A stretch of DNA of 64,000 nucleotides from Xanthomarina gelatinilytica (GCF_000348685.1 NZ_ANLA01000013.1:1-64000), one strand, 5' to 3'. Shown: positions 1 to 11,840, numbered from the stretch's first letter. Notes: generated by a model not told the origin, from the sequence alone. A program made the numbers and translations.

Positions 1-315
1 AGCCTCTCCTGTTGGTCCAAAATTTAATGGAATTGGAGGTTGCTCGTAATCTTTAATTTCACCATGAGCATGCTCAAACTTGTTAACGTTATCACCCAAA
101 GCTTTAAGCAAACGCTTGGCGTGTTGTGGTGTTAAAATAATTCTGGATTTAACCTTGCTTTTTGGGGTTCCTGGCATGATGCTTACAAAATCTATCACAA
201 ATTCTGATACGGAATGATTGATAATAGCCAAGTTGGAATAGGTTCCTTCGGCCACTTTTTCATCCAGTTCTATGTTAATCTGTCCTGGTTTTTTTTGATT
301 CTTTTCGTCTGACAT
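1..315 (-). CDS. DUF3467 family protein, C-terminus cut by window edge
   Basis: I translated this from the ATG at 315; about 105 residues are visible and no stop is reached before the window begins. The protein opens with a Lys/Gln-rich tail, followed by a beta-rich core (INIELDEKVAEGTYSNLAII, then a SEFVIDF stretch and a PGTPKSKVKSRIILTP stretch) and a short helix (HAKRLLKALGDN). This is the DUF3467 pattern, a short cytoplasmic family of unknown role. As far as I recall it commonly follows rpoC in Bacteroidota, and that is its position here. It starts about 20 bases past the rpoC terminator, so it may be expressed by read-through or from its own promoter. The family call is fairly secure; the function is unknown. 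Confidence 0.85.
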   Translation of the reverse strand, partial: MSDEKNQKKPGQINIELDEKVAEGTYSNLAIINHSVSEFVIDFVSIMPGTPKSKVKSRIILTPQHAKRLLKALGDNVNKFEHAHGEIKDYEQPPIPLNFGPTGEA

Positions 316-334
316 AATCTGTTAAATTTTAAAC

Positions 335-362
335 AAAGAATCCTGCAATAGCAGGATTCTTT
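335..362 (-). terminator. rho-independent terminator after rpoC
   Basis: A perfect 12-bp stem (AAAGAATCCTGC pairing with GCAGGATTCTTT) closes a 4-base loop. On the minus strand it is followed by a T-rich run (TTTGTTT). It lies 34 bases past the rpoC stop and 20 bases before the DUF3467 start, so it probably ends the long ribosomal/RNA-polymerase transcript and may let some polymerase through to DUF3467. Confidence 0.85.
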
Positions 363-395
363 TAATTATTTATTTTTAAATGAATACACAAAACA

Positions 396-3300
396 TTAAT
401 TGTAATTAACTTCTTGTTTTGCTTGCATCATTTCATCGAATTCTTCTTTAGAACCAACAATTATGTTCTCATATGTTCTCATACCTGTTCCTGCTGGAAT
501 TCTATGACCTACAATAACATTTTCTTTTAGTCCTTCCAATTCATCTACTTTACCATTTACAGCTGCTTCGTTAAGTACTTTTGTTGTTTCCTGGAACGAT
601 GCTGCGGAAATAAACGATTTAGTTTGTAACGATGCTCTGGTAATACCTTGTAAAATTGGTGTTGCAGTAGCTGGTTGTGCATCTCTGGCAACAATAAGGT
701 TCTTATCTTCTCTTCGAAGAATAGAGTTCTCATCTCTCAATTCACGAGGTGATATTATCTGTCCTGGTTTAATAGTTGCGGAATCTCCTGCATCTTCAAC
801 CACTTTCATTCCAAATACTTCGTCATTTTCTTCAATGAAATCTGATTTGTGAACTAATTGGTCTTCTAAGAATGTGGTATCTCCAGAGTCGATTATTCTT
901 ACTTTACGCATCATTTGTCTAACTACAACCTCAAAGTGCTTATCGTTAATTTTCACACCTTGTAAACGGTAAACTTCTTGAACTTCATTTACCAAATATT
1001 GTTGTACTGCTGAAGGTCCTTTAATATCCAAGATATCATTTGGAGTTATAGATCCATCTGATAAAGGCATACCTGCTTTAATAAAATCGTTTTCTTGTAC
1101 AAGAATTTGATTTGATAACTTAACAAGGTATTTTTTAACTTCACCTAATTTAGATTCCACTATAATCTCTCTATTACCTCGTTTGATTTTTCCAAAAGAA
1201 ATCACACCATCAATAGCACTTACTACTGCTGGATTGGAAGGGTTACGTGCTTCAAACAATTCTGTTACACGTGGTAAACCTCCTGTAATATCTCCAGATT
1301 TAGCAGACTTACGTGGGATTTTAACTAAAATTTTACCAACTTTAATTTTATCGCCATCGTCAATCATTAAATGCGCTCCAACCGGTAAGTTGTAAGAACG
1401 TATGGTCTCTCCTTTTGAATCTTCAATATGAAGCGTAGGGATTAACTTTTTATTTCTGGATTCAGAAATTACTTTTTCTTGGAAACCTGTTTGCTCATCT
1501 ATTTCTACTTGGTACGTAATACCTTGTTCAATATTTTCGTAGCGTACTTTTCCAGCAAATTCTGAAATAATTACTCCGTTATATGGATCCCAAGAACATA
1601 CAACATCTCCTTTTTTAACTTCATCGCCATTCTTCACATAAATAGAAGATCCGTAAGGAATGTTATTGGTACTTAAAACAATACCTGTTTTCTTATCTAC
1701 CAATTTAAGCTCAGAAGTACGGGAAATAACAATGTTTACTTGTTCACCCTGACTGTTTTCACCTTTTACGGTTTTTAAATCGTCAATTTCTGCTATACCG
1801 TCAAACTTAACGGTTAGCTTGTTTTCTTCAGAAATGTTTCCTGCAATTCCACCTACGTGGAACGTACGCAATGTTAACTGTGTACCAGGTTCTCCAATAG
1901 ATTGAGCTGCCACAACACCTACTGCTTCTCCAAGTTGTACCATTTTGTTGGTAGCCAAATTACGGCCATAACATTTGGCACAAATACCTTGTTTTGCTTC
2001 ACAGGTTAATGGTGAACGTACTTCTACTGTTTCAAGTGGAGAGTCTTCAATAGATTTGGCTGTTGCTTCATCTATTAGTTCTCCTGAGGCCACAAGTAAT
2101 TCGTCTGTTAATGGATTATATACATCATTTAAAGAAATTCTTCCTATAATTCTATCTTGTAAAGACTCTACAACTTCATCATTTTTCTTTAATGGCGTTA
2201 CTTCCACACCTCTAAGGGTTCCACAATCTTCGCTATTAACAATAACGTCTTGTGAAACATCCACCAAACGACGTGTTAAATAACCCGCATCTGCTGTTTT
2301 AAGAGCTGTATCTGCAAGACCTTTACGAGCACCATGCGTAGAAATAAAGTATTCTAAAATAGATAGACCTTCTTTAAAGTTGGAGAGAATTGGGTTTTCG
2401 ATAATCTCGCCTCCTCCAGCATTGGATTTCTTAGGTTTTGCCATCAATCCACGCATTCCTGTAAGCTGACGGATCTGTTCTTTGGATCCACGAGCACCAG
2501 AATCAAGCATCATATACACCGAATTAAACCCTTGTTGGTCTTCACGAATACGTTTCATGGACAACTCGGTCAACTCAGCATTGGTTGAAGTCCAGATATC
2601 GATAACTTGGTTATAACGCTCATTGTTGGTTATAAGTCCCATGTTATAGTTGGCCATAATACCATCTACCTGCTTGTTAGCGCTAGCAATCATATCATGC
2701 TTTTCTGGTGGTATGATAATATCTCCTAAACTGAACGATAATCCACCTTTAAAGGCGAAATTATATCCTAAGCTTTTAATTTCATCAAGAAACTCTGCCG
2801 TTTCTGGAACAGAAGTTACTTTTAAAATATCACCAATAATGTTTCTCAATGATTTTTTGGTAAGTACTTCGTTAATGTATCCAGCAGCATGAGGTACGTT
2901 TTGATTGAACAATACACGTCCTACTGTTGTAGGAATAATTTGCAATGTTAATTCGCCTTCCTCGTTAAAGTCGTAAGTTCTTACTTTAATGGATGCATTT
3001 AAGTCCACACGCTTTTCATTGTAGGCAATAACCACCTCTTCTGGTGAATAGAACGTTAATCCTTCACCTTTGATTTGTACATCTTTGGTAGATTTACGCT
3101 CTTTGGTCATATAGTAAAGACCAAGTACCATATCCTGAGAAGGTACAGCTACAGGAGAACCATTTGCAGGGTTTAAGATATTGTGGGAAGCCAACATTAA
3201 TAATTGAGATTCCAAAATAGCTTCTGGTCCCAACGGCAAGTGTACTGCCATTTGATCCCCATCGAAATCGGCATTAAAAGCAGTTGTTACAAGTGGGTGT

Positions 3301-4697
3301 AACTGAATGGCTTTTCCTTCTATCAATTTAGGTTGGAATGCTTGAATTCCTAATCTGTGTAAGGTAGGAGCACGATTTAAAAGCACTGGATGTCCTTTTA
3401 AAACATTCTCTAAAATGTCCCAAACCACAGGTTCTCTTCTATCTATAATTTTCTTTGCAGATTTTACTGTTTTTACTATACCTCTCTCTATTAATTTTCT
3501 TATAACAAAAGGTTTGTAAAGTTCAGCTGCCATGTTCTTTGGCAATCCACATTCGTATAATTTTAATTCTGGTCCAACAACAATTACCGAACGAGCAGAA
3601 TAGTCCACACGTTTTCCTAATAAGTTTTGACGGAAACGACCTTGTTTCCCTTTTAATGAATCTGAAAGTGATTTTAAAGGTCTGTTTGAATCTGTTTTAA
3701 CTGCTGATGACTTACGTGTGTTATCGAATAGCGAATCTACAGATTCCTGCAACATACGCTTTTCGTTACGTAAAATAACTTCTGGTGCTTTTATTTCAAC
3801 AAGTCTTTTAAGACGGTTGTTTCTAATAATCACACGTCGGTATAAGTCGTTTAAATCTGAGGTAGCAAAACGACCACCATCAAGAGGTACCAAGGGACGT
3901 AATTCCGGTGGAATGATTGGAATGACTTTCATGATCATCCATTCTGGACGATTTTCCCTGTTTTCGTTTGATTCACGAAGGGCTTCCACTACTTGTAACC
4001 TTTTTAAAGCTTCGGTTTTACGTTGTTTAGACGTTTCTGTGTTTGCTTTATGACGTAATTCAAACGACAAACTGTCTAAATCAATTCTTGCCAATAAATC
4101 TATTAAACATTCAGCTCCCATTTTAGCAATAAACTTGTTAGGATCTGAATCTTCAAGGTATTGGTTTTCTTTTGGAAGGGTTTCCAGAATGTTCAAATAT
4201 TCTTCTTCCGTTAAGAAATCCATTTTTTGCAAAGGCTCTCCTTCTGCATTATTTGCAATACCTGGTTGAATAACTACGTAACGTTCGTAGTAAATTATCA
4301 TATCCAGTTTTTTAGATGGTAATCCTAAAAGGTAACCTATTTTATTTGGTAACGAACGGAAATACCAGATATGCGCAACAGGAACAACCAAATTAATATG
4401 TCCTACTCGATCTCTACGTACTTTCTTTTCTGTTACTTCCACACCACAACGGTCGCAAATAATACCTTTGTAGCGAATTCTTTTATATTTTCCACAAGCA
4501 CACTCGTAATCCTTAACAGGACCAAAAATACGCTCACAGAATAAACCATCACGTTCTGGTTTATGAGTTCGATAATTGATAGTTTCTGGTTTTAGGACTT
4601 CACCTCGAGATTCTGCTAAAATAGATTCTGGTGATGCTAAACCAATGGAGATTTTGTTAAATCTCTGTACTGTATTCTTATCTTGTTTTCTTGCCAT
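396..4697 (-). CDS. rpoC: DNA-directed RNA polymerase subunit beta'
   Basis: Largest subunit of RNA polymerase, 1433 residues, cytoplasmic. It carries the N-terminal zinc ribbon (C66, C68, C81, C84), the catalytic magnesium motif NADFDGDQM at roughly residue 475, and a second zinc site with the cysteines of CGTLRG and [11 protein letters not shown] in the C-terminal half. The bridge-helix/trigger-loop region contains [20 protein letters not shown] and FHVGG. The length fits Bacteroidota beta' subunits. The ATG at 4697 directly precedes the conserved start MARKQDK. It lies 90 bases after rpoB in the same transcript, with two small hairpins in the gap. Nothing is missing or broken. Confidence 0.99.
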   Translation of the reverse strand: MARKQDKNTVQRFNKISIGLASPESILAESRGEVLKPETINYRTHKPERDGLFCERIFGPVKDYECACGKYKRIRYKGIICDRCGVEVTEKKVRRDRVGHINLVVPVAHIWYFRSLPNKIGYLLGLPSKKLDMIIYYERYVVIQPGIANNAEGEPLQKMDFLTEEEYLNILETLPKENQYLEDSDPNKFIAKMGAECLIDLLARIDLDSLSFELRHKANTETSKQRKTEALKRLQVVEALRESNENRENRPEWMIMKVIPIIPPELRPLVPLDGGRFATSDLNDLYRRVIIRNNRLKRLVEIKAPEVILRNEKRMLQESVDSLFDNTRKSSAVKTDSNRPLKSLSDSLKGKQGRFRQNLLGKRVDYSARSVIVVGPELKLYECGLPKNMAAELYKPFVIRKLIERGIVKTVKSAKKIIDRREPVVWDILENVLKGHPVLLNRAPTLHRLGIQAFQPKLIEGKAIQLHPLVTTAFNADFDGDQMAVHLPLGPEAILESQLLMLASHNILNPANGSPVAVPSQDMVLGLYYMTKERKSTKDVQIKGEGLTFYSPEEVVIAYNEKRVDLNASIKVRTYDFNEEGELTLQIIPTTVGRVLFNQNVPHAAGYINEVLTKKSLRNIIGDILKVTSVPETAEFLDEIKSLGYNFAFKGGLSFSLGDIIIPPEKHDMIASANKQVDGIMANYNMGLITNNERYNQVIDIWTSTNAELTELSMKRIREDQQGFNSVYMMLDSGARGSKEQIRQLTGMRGLMAKPKKSNAGGGEIIENPILSNFKEGLSILEYFISTHGARKGLADTALKTADAGYLTRRLVDVSQDVIVNSEDCGTLRGVEVTPLKKNDEVVESLQDRIIGRISLNDVYNPLTDELLVASGELIDEATAKSIEDSPLETVEVRSPLTCEAKQGICAKCYGRNLATNKMVQLGEAVGVVAAQSIGEPGTQLTLRTFHVGGIAGNISEENKLTVKFDGIAEIDDLKTVKGENSQGEQVNIVISRTSELKLVDKKTGIVLSTNNIPYGSSIYVKNGDEVKKGDVVCSWDPYNGVIISEFAGKVRYENIEQGITYQVEIDEQTGFQEKVISESRNKKLIPTLHIEDSKGETIRSYNLPVGAHLMIDDGDKIKVGKILVKIPRKSAKSGDITGGLPRVTELFEARNPSNPAVVSAIDGVISFGKIKRGNREIIVESKLGEVKKYLVKLSNQILVQENDFIKAGMPLSDGSITPNDILDIKGPSAVQQYLVNEVQEVYRLQGVKINDKHFEVVVRQMMRKVRIIDSGDTTFLEDQLVHKSDFIEENDEVFGMKVVEDAGDSATIKPGQIISPRELRDENSILRREDKNLIVARDAQPATATPILQGITRASLQTKSFISAASFQETTKVLNEAAVNGKVDELEGLKENVIVGHRIPAGTGMRTYENIIVGSKEEFDEMMQAKQEVNYN

Positions 4698-4715
4698 CTT
4701 TTATGTTTTTAGTAT

Positions 4716-4779
4716 GGAGAGCCCGCGAGCTCTCCTTACATACAACGCTTGTTTTAATTGGGACAGTTGCGAATTGTCC
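4716..4779 (-). other. two hairpins in the rpoB-rpoC spacer
   Basis: The first hairpin has 7-bp arms, GGAGAGC and GCTCTCC, at 4716-4735 around a 6-base loop. The second has 5-bp arms, GGACA and TGTCC, at 4761-4779. Neither is followed by a T run in the transcript direction, so they look like RNA-processing or stability elements rather than terminators. The role is inferred. Confidence 0.5.
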
Positions 4780-4787
4780 TCTCGAAA

Positions 4788-7700
4788 TTACTCTTCTAAT
4801 CTAATGTCCAGTCCTAATCCTTTCAATTCGTGCATAAGTACGTTGAAAGATTCTGGTAATCCAGGTTCTGGCATTGGTTCACCTTTTACAATACTTTCAT
4901 AAGTTTTAGCTCTACCAATAACATCATCAGATTTCACGGTCAATATTTCTCTTAATGTTGCAGATGCACCATATGCTTCTAATGCCCAAACTTCCATCTC
5001 TCCAAAACGTTGTCCTCCAAATTGTGCTTTACCACCAAGAGGTTGTTGTGTAATCAATGAGTAAGGTCCTATAGAACGTGCGTGCATTTTATCGTCAACC
5101 ATATGTCCTAATTTTAACATATAGATCACTCCAACTGTTGCAGGTTGGTCAAAACGATCTCCTGTTCCACCATCATATAGATAGGTGTGTCCAAATCTTG
5201 GAATTCCAGCTTCATCTGTAAATTTATTGATTTGGTCTAGAGATGCACCATCAAAAATTGGGGTTGCGTAGGTACGCCCTAACTTTTGTCCAGCCCAACC
5301 AAGAACCGTTTCGTAAATCTGCCCAATGTTCATACGGGAAGGTACACCTAATGGGTTTAGAACTATGTCCACAGGCGTTCCATCTTCTAGGAATGGCATA
5401 TCTTCTTGACGTACTATTCGAGCAACAATACCTTTGTTACCATGACGTCCTGCCATTTTATCTCCAACTTTTAGTTTACGTTTTTTAGCTATGTAAACTT
5501 TAGCTAATTTTATAATACCAGCTGGTAACTCGTCTCCAACAGAAATGGTAAACTTCTCACGACGCAAAGATCCTTGTAAATCGTTTTCCTTAATCTTGTA
5601 GTTATGGATCAAGTCGGCTACCAGTTTATTGGTATAATCGTCTGTTGTCCATACTCCTGTGGTTAAATGTGTATAATCATCTACGGCATTTAACATTTTA
5701 AGGGTGTACTTTTTACCTTTTGGCAATACTTCTTCACCTAGATCATTATAGACACCTTGAGCTGTTTTACCTCCAACGATTGCAAAAAGTTTTTCAACTA
5801 AAACTTCTTTTAAATCGTCGAATTTTTTATCGTAGATACCCTCAAGTTGTGCAATATCTTCTTTATCTTTTGCACGTTTACGTTTATCTTTTACTGCACG
5901 AGCAAATAATTTTTTATCTATTACCACACCATTTAATGAAGGTGATGCTTTTAAAGAGGCATCTTTAACATCTCCTGCTTTATCACCAAAAATAGCTCGT
6001 AATAGTTTTTCTTCAGGAGTTGGATCGCTTTCACCTTTTGGTGTAATTTTTCCAATAAGAATATCTCCTGGTTTTACTTCAGCACCAATACGGATCATTC
6101 CATTTTCGTCAAGGTCTTTGGTAGCCTCTTCAGAAACGTTAGGAATATCGTTGGTAAGCTCTTCGTTTCCTAATTTGGTATCTCTCACTTCAAGAGAATA
6201 CTCATCAATATGGATGGATGTAAAGATATCTTCGCGAACTACTTTTTCAGAAATTACGATCGCATCCTCAAAGTTATACCCTTTCCAAGGCATGAAGGCT
6301 ACTTTCATATTTCTTCCTAAGGCCAATTCTCCTTTTTGAGTTGCATAACCTTCACATAGCACTTGCCCTTTAACAACTTTATCTCCTTTTTCTACAATGG
6401 GTTTTAAGTTGATGGATGTTCCTTGGTTGGTTTTTCTGAACTTGATTAAAGGGTAGGTTTTAACATCGCTATCAAAACTTACTTTTGCCTCGTCTTCTGT
6501 TCTATCATACTTGATAGTGATCTCGTTGGCATCTACATACTCTACCACTCCATTTCCTTCAGCATTGATCAATACACGGGAATCTGAAGCTACTTGTCTT
6601 TCCAGTCCGGTTCCAACAATAGGAGCTTGAGGACGTAATAAAGGGACAGCTTGACGCATCATGTTAGATCCCATCAAGGCTCTGTTTGCATCATCATGTT
6701 CCAAGAATGGAATTAAGGATGCCGAAATGGAAGCAATTTGGTTTGGTGCAACATCTGTATAATGAACTTGGCTTGGTTCCACAACAGGAAAATCGCCTTC
6801 CATTCTGGCAATTACCTTATCGTGAAGAATTTTACCAGTATCATCTACCTTAACGGTTGCTTGAGCGATCATTTGCTCTTCTTCTTCTTCTGCACTTAAG
6901 TAAACAGGTTCTCCTTTAATATCTACAACACCATCTGTTACCTTTCTATAAGGTGTTTCAATGAATCCCATGGAATTCACTTTAGCATAAACAGAAAGTG
7001 AAGAAATAAGACCAATGTTTGGACCCTCTGGAGTCTCAATTGGACAAAGTCTTCCGTAATGTGTATAGTGAACGTCACGAACCTCGAAACCTGCTCTCTC
7101 ACGTGATAAACCACCTGGTCCCAGAGCCGATAAACGACGTTTGTGGGTTATCTCTGCCAATGGGTTTGTTTGATCCATGAACTGAGATAATTGGTTGGTT
7201 CCAAAGAATGAATTAATAACAGACGATAAAGTCTTGGCATTAATTAAGTCTATTGGCGTAAATACTTCGTTATCACGAACGTTCATACGCTCACGAATGG
7301 TACGCGCCATACGCGCTAAACCAACACCAAATTGAGATGACAATTGTTCACCAACTGTACGTACACGACGGTTGGATAAGTGATCGATATCGTCAATCTC
7401 TGCTTTGGAATTAATAAGCTCGATTAAATATTTTATAATGGTAATGATATCTTCTTTGGTAAGTACTTGCTTATCCATTCCAATATCCAAACCTAATTTT
7501 TTGTTCATTCTGTAACGACCTACTTCCCCTAAAGAGTAACGTTGGTCTGAAAAGAATAATTTATCAATGATACCACGTGCTGTTTCCTCATCTGGCGGCT
7601 CAGCATTACGCAGTTGTCTGTATATGTGTTCAACAGCTTCTTTTTCAGAGTTTGTTGGATCTTTTTGTAAGGTGTTGTGGATAATGGCATAGTCACCTTG

Positions 7701-8600
7701 TTGCGCGCTTTCTTTGTGTAAAAGAATGGTTTTTACGCTTGTTTCAAGGATTTCCTCAATATTGTCTTTATCTAAAACAGTATCACGATCCAGAACTATT
7801 TCGTTTCTCTCAATGGATACTACCTCACCAGTGTCTTCATCTACAAAATCTTCATGCCATGTATTAAGGACACGAGCTGCAAGTTTACGCCCTAGAACCT
7901 TTTTTAATCCAGCTTTTGAAACTTTTACTTCTTCAGCAAGGTCAAATATTTCAAGTATGTCTTTGTCACGCTCAAAACCAATAGCTCTAAATAATGTTGT
8001 TACAGGTAATTTTTTCTTACGATCGATATAGGCGTACATAACAGAGTTAATGTCTGTTGCGAACTCAATCCAAGAGCCTTTGAAAGGAATAACTCTTGCA
8101 GAATATAATTTAGTTCCATTTGCGTGGAAAGATTGTCCAAAAAACACACCAGGAGAACGATGTAATTGAGAAACCACAACACGTTCTGCACCATTGATAC
8201 AAAACGTACCAGAAGGTGTCATGTAAGGGATGGTACCTAAATACACATCTTGAACAATGGTCTCGAAATCCTCATGTTCAGGGTCTGTACAGTACAGTTT
8301 TAATCTAGCCTTAAGTGGAACGCTATATGTAAGTCCTCTTTCAATACATTCTTCAATGGTATATCTAGGTGGATCGATAAAGTAATCTAAAAATTCTAAA
8401 ACAAATTGATTACGTGTGTCTGTTATTGGGAAGTTTTCCATGAAGGTGTTATAAAGACCTTCATTACCTCTTTCTTCTGATTTAGTTTCTAACTGGAAAA
8501 AATCCTGAAAGGATTTAATCTGAATATCCATGAAATCTGGATATTCTGTTCTATTGATAATAGACGAGAAGTTTAATCTTTCAGCTTGTGTTACTAACAT
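4788..8600 (-). CDS. rpoB: DNA-directed RNA polymerase subunit beta
   Basis: Second-largest RNA polymerase subunit, 1270 residues from the ATG at 8600. A TTG one codon upstream is open, but the ATG gives the usual flavobacterial start [13 protein letters not shown]. Visible landmarks include the rifampicin-pocket segment ([19 protein letters not shown] followed by [13 protein letters not shown]), the C-terminal [12 protein letters not shown] motif and [20 protein letters not shown] near the end. The rifampicin pocket carries the usual sensitive-type residues (Q in SQFMDQ, H in THKRR, S in RLSALG). It is co-transcribed with rplL upstream and rpoC downstream. Confidence 0.99.
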   Translation of the reverse strand: MLVTQAERLNFSSIINRTEYPDFMDIQIKSFQDFFQLETKSEERGNEGLYNTFMENFPITDTRNQFVLEFLDYFIDPPRYTIEECIERGLTYSVPLKARLKLYCTDPEHEDFETIVQDVYLGTIPYMTPSGTFCINGAERVVVSQLHRSPGVFFGQSFHANGTKLYSARVIPFKGSWIEFATDINSVMYAYIDRKKKLPVTTLFRAIGFERDKDILEIFDLAEEVKVSKAGLKKVLGRKLAARVLNTWHEDFVDEDTGEVVSIERNEIVLDRDTVLDKDNIEEILETSVKTILLHKESAQQGDYAIIHNTLQKDPTNSEKEAVEHIYRQLRNAEPPDEETARGIIDKLFFSDQRYSLGEVGRYRMNKKLGLDIGMDKQVLTKEDIITIIKYLIELINSKAEIDDIDHLSNRRVRTVGEQLSSQFGVGLARMARTIRERMNVRDNEVFTPIDLINAKTLSSVINSFFGTNQLSQFMDQTNPLAEITHKRRLSALGPGGLSRERAGFEVRDVHYTHYGRLCPIETPEGPNIGLISSLSVYAKVNSMGFIETPYRKVTDGVVDIKGEPVYLSAEEEEEQMIAQATVKVDDTGKILHDKVIARMEGDFPVVEPSQVHYTDVAPNQIASISASLIPFLEHDDANRALMGSNMMRQAVPLLRPQAPIVGTGLERQVASDSRVLINAEGNGVVEYVDANEITIKYDRTEDEAKVSFDSDVKTYPLIKFRKTNQGTSINLKPIVEKGDKVVKGQVLCEGYATQKGELALGRNMKVAFMPWKGYNFEDAIVISEKVVREDIFTSIHIDEYSLEVRDTKLGNEELTNDIPNVSEEATKDLDENGMIRIGAEVKPGDILIGKITPKGESDPTPEEKLLRAIFGDKAGDVKDASLKASPSLNGVVIDKKLFARAVKDKRKRAKDKEDIAQLEGIYDKKFDDLKEVLVEKLFAIVGGKTAQGVYNDLGEEVLPKGKKYTLKMLNAVDDYTHLTTGVWTTDDYTNKLVADLIHNYKIKENDLQGSLRREKFTISVGDELPAGIIKLAKVYIAKKRKLKVGDKMAGRHGNKGIVARIVRQEDMPFLEDGTPVDIVLNPLGVPSRMNIGQIYETVLGWAGQKLGRTYATPIFDGASLDQINKFTDEAGIPRFGHTYLYDGGTGDRFDQPATVGVIYMLKLGHMVDDKMHARSIGPYSLITQQPLGGKAQFGGQRFGEMEVWALEAYGASATLREILTVKSDDVIGRAKTYESIVKGEPMPEPGLPESFNVLMHELKGLGLDIRLEE

Positions 8601-8668
8601 CAATGGACGGAATTTTGATTAAAAAAAAATGTTTGTTATAGCCTACTGGCTATATACGACAAATGGTC

Positions 8669-8697
8669 TAGGTCTTAGAGAGCGTTCTCCAGACCTA
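8669..8697 (-). other. hairpin in the rplL-rpoB spacer
   Basis: TAGGTCT at 8669-8675 pairs with AGACCTA at 8691-8697, with an extra GAG/CTC inside. The 124-base spacer also has a small AGCC/GGCT hairpin near 8640-8651. In other bacteria this spacer holds an attenuator or processing site that sets the ribosomal-protein to polymerase ratio. There is no T run after the hairpin, so a processing signal is the better guess. Confidence 0.5.
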
Positions 8698-8724
8698 AAC
8701 CTTTGTTAATTTTGGGTGTTAAGC

Positions 8725-9099
8725 TTACTTAAGCTCAACCTCAGCTCCAGCTTCCTCTAAAGATGCTTTTAAAGCTTCTGCTTCATCTTTAGAAACTCCT
8801 TCTTTGATTGGGCTTGGTGCACCATCAACTAATTCTTTAGCTTCTTTTAATCCTAAACCAGTTAATTCTTTAACCAATTTAACTACTGCTAATTTAGAAG
8901 CACCAGCTGCTTTAAGGATAACATCAAATTCTGTTTGCTCTTCTGCAGCGTCTCCACCACCAGCAACAGGACCAGCCATAGCTACAGCAGCAGCTGCAGG
9001 CTCGATACCATACTCATCTTTTAATATAGTTGCTAACTCGTTTACTTCTTTTACTGTTAAGTTAACCAATTGTTCTGCGAAATCTTTTAAATCTGCCAT
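8725..9099 (-). CDS. rplL: ribosomal protein bL12 (L7/L12)
   Basis: Stalk protein of the large ribosomal subunit that recruits translation factors; 124 residues, the usual length. The N-terminal dimerisation helix ([20 protein letters not shown]) is followed by an Ala/Gly-rich hinge near residues 35-52. The C-terminal factor-binding domain contains [37 protein letters not shown] and the ending GAEVELK. The ATG at 9099 is the only sensible start. It lies 62 bases after rplJ in the ribosomal operon. Confidence 0.99.
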   Translation of the reverse strand: MADLKDFAEQLVNLTVKEVNELATILKDEYGIEPAAAAVAMAGPVAGGGDAAEEQTEFDVILKAAGASKLAVVKLVKELTGLGLKEAKELVDGAPSPIKEGVSKDEAEALKASLEEAGAEVELK

Positions 9100-9161
9100 T
9101 TTCTATCGTTTTTAATAGTTTTAATAAAATATAATTTGTTTAAGTGCGTACACGTTTAAGA

Positions 9162-9683
9162 TTATCCTTCTTTTTCGGATAATGTTTTTATAATACCTGC
9201 TAATTTACCTCCACTTGATTTAAGTGCAGAAATAACATTTTTAGCTGGAGATTGTAATAATCCAATAATATCTCCAATAACTTCTTCTTTAGATTTAATA
9301 TCAACTAAAGCGTCTAGTTGTGCATCGCCAATATAAATTGCCTCCTCAATAAAAGCACCTTTTAAAAGTGGCTTATCTGATTTTTTACGGAAGTTTTGGA
9401 TTATTTTGGCTGGAGCATTACCGGTTTCAGAATACATTACTGAAGTGTTTCCTTTTAAAGTAGAAGGAAGTTCTCCAAAATCTTTATCTGATGCCTCCAT
9501 TGCTTTAGCAAGCAAGGTATTTTTAACTACTGCTAATTTTACGTTTGCTTTAAAGCAAGCACGACGTAAGTTTGAAGTACTAGCTGCGTCCAATCCTGAT
9601 ATATCTGCTAAGTAGATATTTGTATTATCAGCTAATTGCGCAGTTAAGTCTTCGATTACTTGTGATTTTTCTTCTCTTGTCAT
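9162..9683 (-). CDS. rplJ: ribosomal protein uL10
   Basis: Base of the ribosomal stalk, binding 23S rRNA and bL12 dimers; 173 residues. The N-terminal half shows the L10 pattern (MTREEKSQVIEDLTAQL, then SNLRRACFKANVKLAVVKNT with LAKAMEASD). The C-terminal helix that binds bL12 is present (LLQSPAKNVISALKSSGGK). Only 19 bases separate it from rplA, so there is no room for the long L10 leader used for autoregulation in E. coli. Confidence 0.98.
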   Translation of the reverse strand: MTREEKSQVIEDLTAQLADNTNIYLADISGLDAASTSNLRRACFKANVKLAVVKNTLLAKAMEASDKDFGELPSTLKGNTSVMYSETGNAPAKIIQNFRKKSDKPLLKGAFIEEAIYIGDAQLDALVDIKSKEEVIGDIIGLLQSPAKNVISALKSSGGKLAGIIKTLSEKEG

Positions 9684-9702
9684 AATAAAAGTTTTAAACT
9701 AC

Positions 9703-10392
9703 TTAACCGATTTTAGGATCAACAGCTACACTTGGACTCATGGTAGAAGACATGTAAATGCTTTTTACATAAGTACCTTTGGCTGCAGTTGGTTTTAGTT
9801 TTATTAATGTTTGTAATAATTCGTTTGCGTTGTCCACAATCTTATCAGCACTAAAAGATGCTTTTCCTATTGAGGCATGAACGATTCCTGTTTTATCAAC
9901 TTTAAAGTCAATTTTACCAGCTTTAACATCGCTAACAGCTTTAGCAACATCCATTGTTACAGTTCCTGTTTTTGGGTTTGGCATTAAACCACGAGGACCT
10001 AACACACGTCCTAAAGGACCTAATTTACCCATTACGCTAGGCATGGTTACAATAACATCTACGTCTGTCCATCCACTCTTGATTTTATCAAGATACTCGT
10101 CTAAACCTACATAATCTGCGCCTGCTTCTTTAGCTTCTGCTTCTTTATCTGGAGTTACCAATGCTAAAACTTTTACGTCTTTACCAGTACCATGAGGAAG
10201 TGTTACAACACCTCTTACCATTTGATTGGCTTTTCTAGGATCTACTCCTAAACGAACTGCTATATCAACAGATGCATCAAATTTGGTATTGGTTATATCT
10301 TTTACTAATGCTGATGCTTCAGTAATAGAGTAAAGTTTTCCTTTTTCTATCTTTGCTAAAGCTTCTTTTTGTTTTCTTGTTAATCTTGCCAT
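9703..10392 (-). CDS. rplA: ribosomal protein uL1
   Basis: L1-stalk protein of the 50S subunit and, in many bacteria, a translational repressor of its own operon; 229 residues, standard length. Diagnostic stretches are [40 protein letters not shown] and PKTGTVT. It starts with the ATG at 10392, 17 bases after rplK, as expected for the paired rplK-rplA arrangement. Confidence 0.99.
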   Translation of the reverse strand: MARLTRKQKEALAKIEKGKLYSITEASALVKDITNTKFDASVDIAVRLGVDPRKANQMVRGVVTLPHGTGKDVKVLALVTPDKEAEAKEAGADYVGLDEYLDKIKSGWTDVDVIVTMPSVMGKLGPLGRVLGPRGLMPNPKTGTVTMDVAKAVSDVKAGKIDFKVDKTGIVHASIGKASFSADKIVDNANELLQTLIKLKPTAAKGTYVKSIYMSSTMSPSVAVDPKIG

Positions 10393-10409
10393 TTTAAAAA
10401 TTTTTTAGA

Positions 10410-10850
10410 TTAATTAGGGGCTTCGCCACCTTTTACAGTTATACCCATTGATCTTGCAGTACCTGCTACCATTTTCATGGCAGCTTCAATAGTAAATGCG
10501 TTTAAATCTTGCATTTTGTCTTCTGCTATGGTTCTAATCTGATCCCAAGAAACTTTTGCAATTTTTTTAATATGAGGTTCTCCTGAACCTTTTTTTACTT
10601 TGGCCGCTTCTAATAATTGTACAGCTGCAGGTGGTGTTTTGATTACAAAGTCAAATGATTTGTCTTTGAAAACCGAAATCACCACTGGTAAAACTTTACC
10701 AGGTTTATCTTGGGTTCTAGCATTAAACTGCTTACAGAACTCCATGATGTTAACTCCAGCGGCACCTAAAGCGGGTCCAACCGGTGGCGACGGATTCGCT
10801 GCACCTCCCCTAACTTGTAGTTTAACTACTTTACTTAACTCTTTTGCCAT
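10410..10850 (-). CDS. rplK: ribosomal protein uL11
   Basis: Part of the GTPase-associated centre of the large subunit; 146 residues. The N-terminal domain has the proline-rich [20 protein letters not shown] segment and [12 protein letters not shown]. The C-terminal RNA-binding domain ends with the typical [13 protein letters not shown]. It follows nusG after 75 bases, the usual secE-nusG-rplK-rplA order. Confidence 0.99.
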   Translation of the reverse strand: MAKELSKVVKLQVRGGAANPSPPVGPALGAAGVNIMEFCKQFNARTQDKPGKVLPVVISVFKDKSFDFVIKTPPAAVQLLEAAKVKKGSGEPHIKKIAKVSWDQIRTIAEDKMQDLNAFTIEAAMKMVAGTARSMGITVKGGEAPN

Positions 10851-10925
10851 TTTTTAATAATTTAGTTTTTGTGCAATTCTTATTGTTTAGAAGCTTAAGA
10901 TCACACGTTATGTTTGTAACAATTA

Positions 10926-11480
10926 TTATACTTTTTCAACCTGCATATAACTTAATTCCAATGGTGTTTTTCTTCCGAAAATCTTAACCATCACTTCAAG
11001 CTTACGCTTTTCTTCATTAATTTTCTCGATGGTACCATCAAAACCATTGAATGGGCCATCAATTACTTTAACAGTTTCTCCTACTTTAAATGGTATGGCA
11101 ACACTTGCGTCTGCATCTACAGTAAGCTCGTCTACCTTTCCTAACATTCTATTTACTTCAGATTGTCTTAAAGGCACTGGATCCCCTCCTTTTGTCTCTC
11201 CTAAAAACCCGATAACATTTGTCACCGATTTGATAATGTGAGGGATCTCTCCTGTTAAATTAGCTTTTATCATGATGTAACCTGGAAAATAAACCTTTTC
11301 TTTGTTTATTTTCTTTCCGTTACGTATTTGAATTACTTTTTCGGTTGGAACTAAAACTTGGTCTACATAATCTTCTAAGCCCAATCTAGCAATTTCTGTT
11401 TCGATGTAAGCCTTAATTTTATTTTCTTGACCACTTACAGCACGTACTACGTACCATTTTTTTCCATTCCCTTCAGACAT
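10926..11480 (-). CDS. nusG: transcription termination/antitermination factor NusG
   Basis: Elongation factor that binds the beta' clamp and links RNA polymerase to Rho or ribosomes; 184 residues. The NGN domain begins with KKWYVVRAVSGQENKIKAYI and includes VYFPGYIMIKANL. The C-terminal KOW domain contains FKVGETVKVIDGPFNGFDG. Start ATG at 11480, 11 bases after secE. The length is typical of the core housekeeping NusG, not of a specialised paralog such as UpxY/LoaP. Confidence 0.98.
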   Translation of the reverse strand: MSEGNGKKWYVVRAVSGQENKIKAYIETEIARLGLEDYVDQVLVPTEKVIQIRNGKKINKEKVYFPGYIMIKANLTGEIPHIIKSVTNVIGFLGETKGGDPVPLRQSEVNRMLGKVDELTVDADASVAIPFKVGETVKVIDGPFNGFDGTIEKINEEKRKLEVMVKIFGRKTPLELSYMQVEKV

Positions 11481-11491
11481 AAAATCTTTTT

Positions 11492-11689
11492 TTAACCGTT
11501 AATGAATTTAAAATAGAACCCAACAACTTTACTAAATACGGTATCCACTCCCCAAATTGCTAAAGAAAAAACAATTGAAAACACAGCTACCAAAACTGTT
11601 AAACTTTGTGCCTCAGCCATGGTTGGCCAGGTTACATTGTTCTTTAATTCACCAAATGATTCTTTTATATAGTTTATAATTCCTGCCAT
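11492..11689 (-). CDS. secE: preprotein translocase subunit SecE
   Basis: Small subunit of the SecYEG channel, 65 residues with one membrane helix at about residues 30-50 (a LTVLVAVFSIVFSLAIW stretch). The amphipathic segment before it has the family pattern KNNVTWPTMAEAQ. I chose the ATG at 11689; the reading frame stays open further upstream only because it runs through the tRNA-Trp gene, which cannot be coding. It lies 17 bases after the tRNA and 11 bases before nusG. Confidence 0.95.
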   Translation of the reverse strand: MAGIINYIKESFGELKNNVTWPTMAEAQSLTVLVAVFSIVFSLAIWGVDTVFSKVVGFYFKFING

Positions 11690-11706
11690 TATAATACATT
11701 TATTTG

Positions 11707-11779
11707 CACGGGTTGAGAGACTCGAACTCCCGACACCTGGTTTTGGAGACCAGTGCTCTACCAACTGAGCTAAACCCGT
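11707..11779 (-). tRNA. tRNA-Trp (anticodon CCA)
   Basis: A 73-base cloverleaf read on the minus strand. The acceptor arm ACGGGTT pairs with AACCCGT, discriminator G. The D arm is AGCTCAGTTGGTAGAGC, the anticodon stem CTGGT/ACCAG encloses CTCCAAA with anticodon CCA, and the T arm contains GTTCGAGTC. The CCA end is not encoded. Its position between tuf and secE is common in bacteria. Confidence 0.97.
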
Positions 11780-11784
11780 AAATA

Positions 11785-11823
11785 CAAGTGAAGGCATTCC
11801 GAAAACGGAATACCTTAACTTGA
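11785..11823 (-). other. hairpin between tuf and tRNA-Trp
   Basis: An imperfect hairpin: an 11-bp AAGGCATTCCG arm pairs with CGGAATACCTT (one C-A mismatch), extended by an outer CAAGT/ACTTG pairing. The minus strand shows no T run after it, so it is more likely a stability or tRNA-processing structure than a terminator. The tRNA begins 5 bases later. Confidence 0.5.
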
Positions 11824-11840
11824 TATTTAATTAAACTTTA

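Noticed and set aside
4576-4902. Opposite-strand open frames across rpoC, rpoB and other large genes
   Set aside because: They are shadows of strongly conserved genes and show no features of real proteins.
11690-11797. Upstream extension of secE in frame
   Set aside because: It runs through the tRNA-Trp gene, so the ATG at 11689 is the real start.
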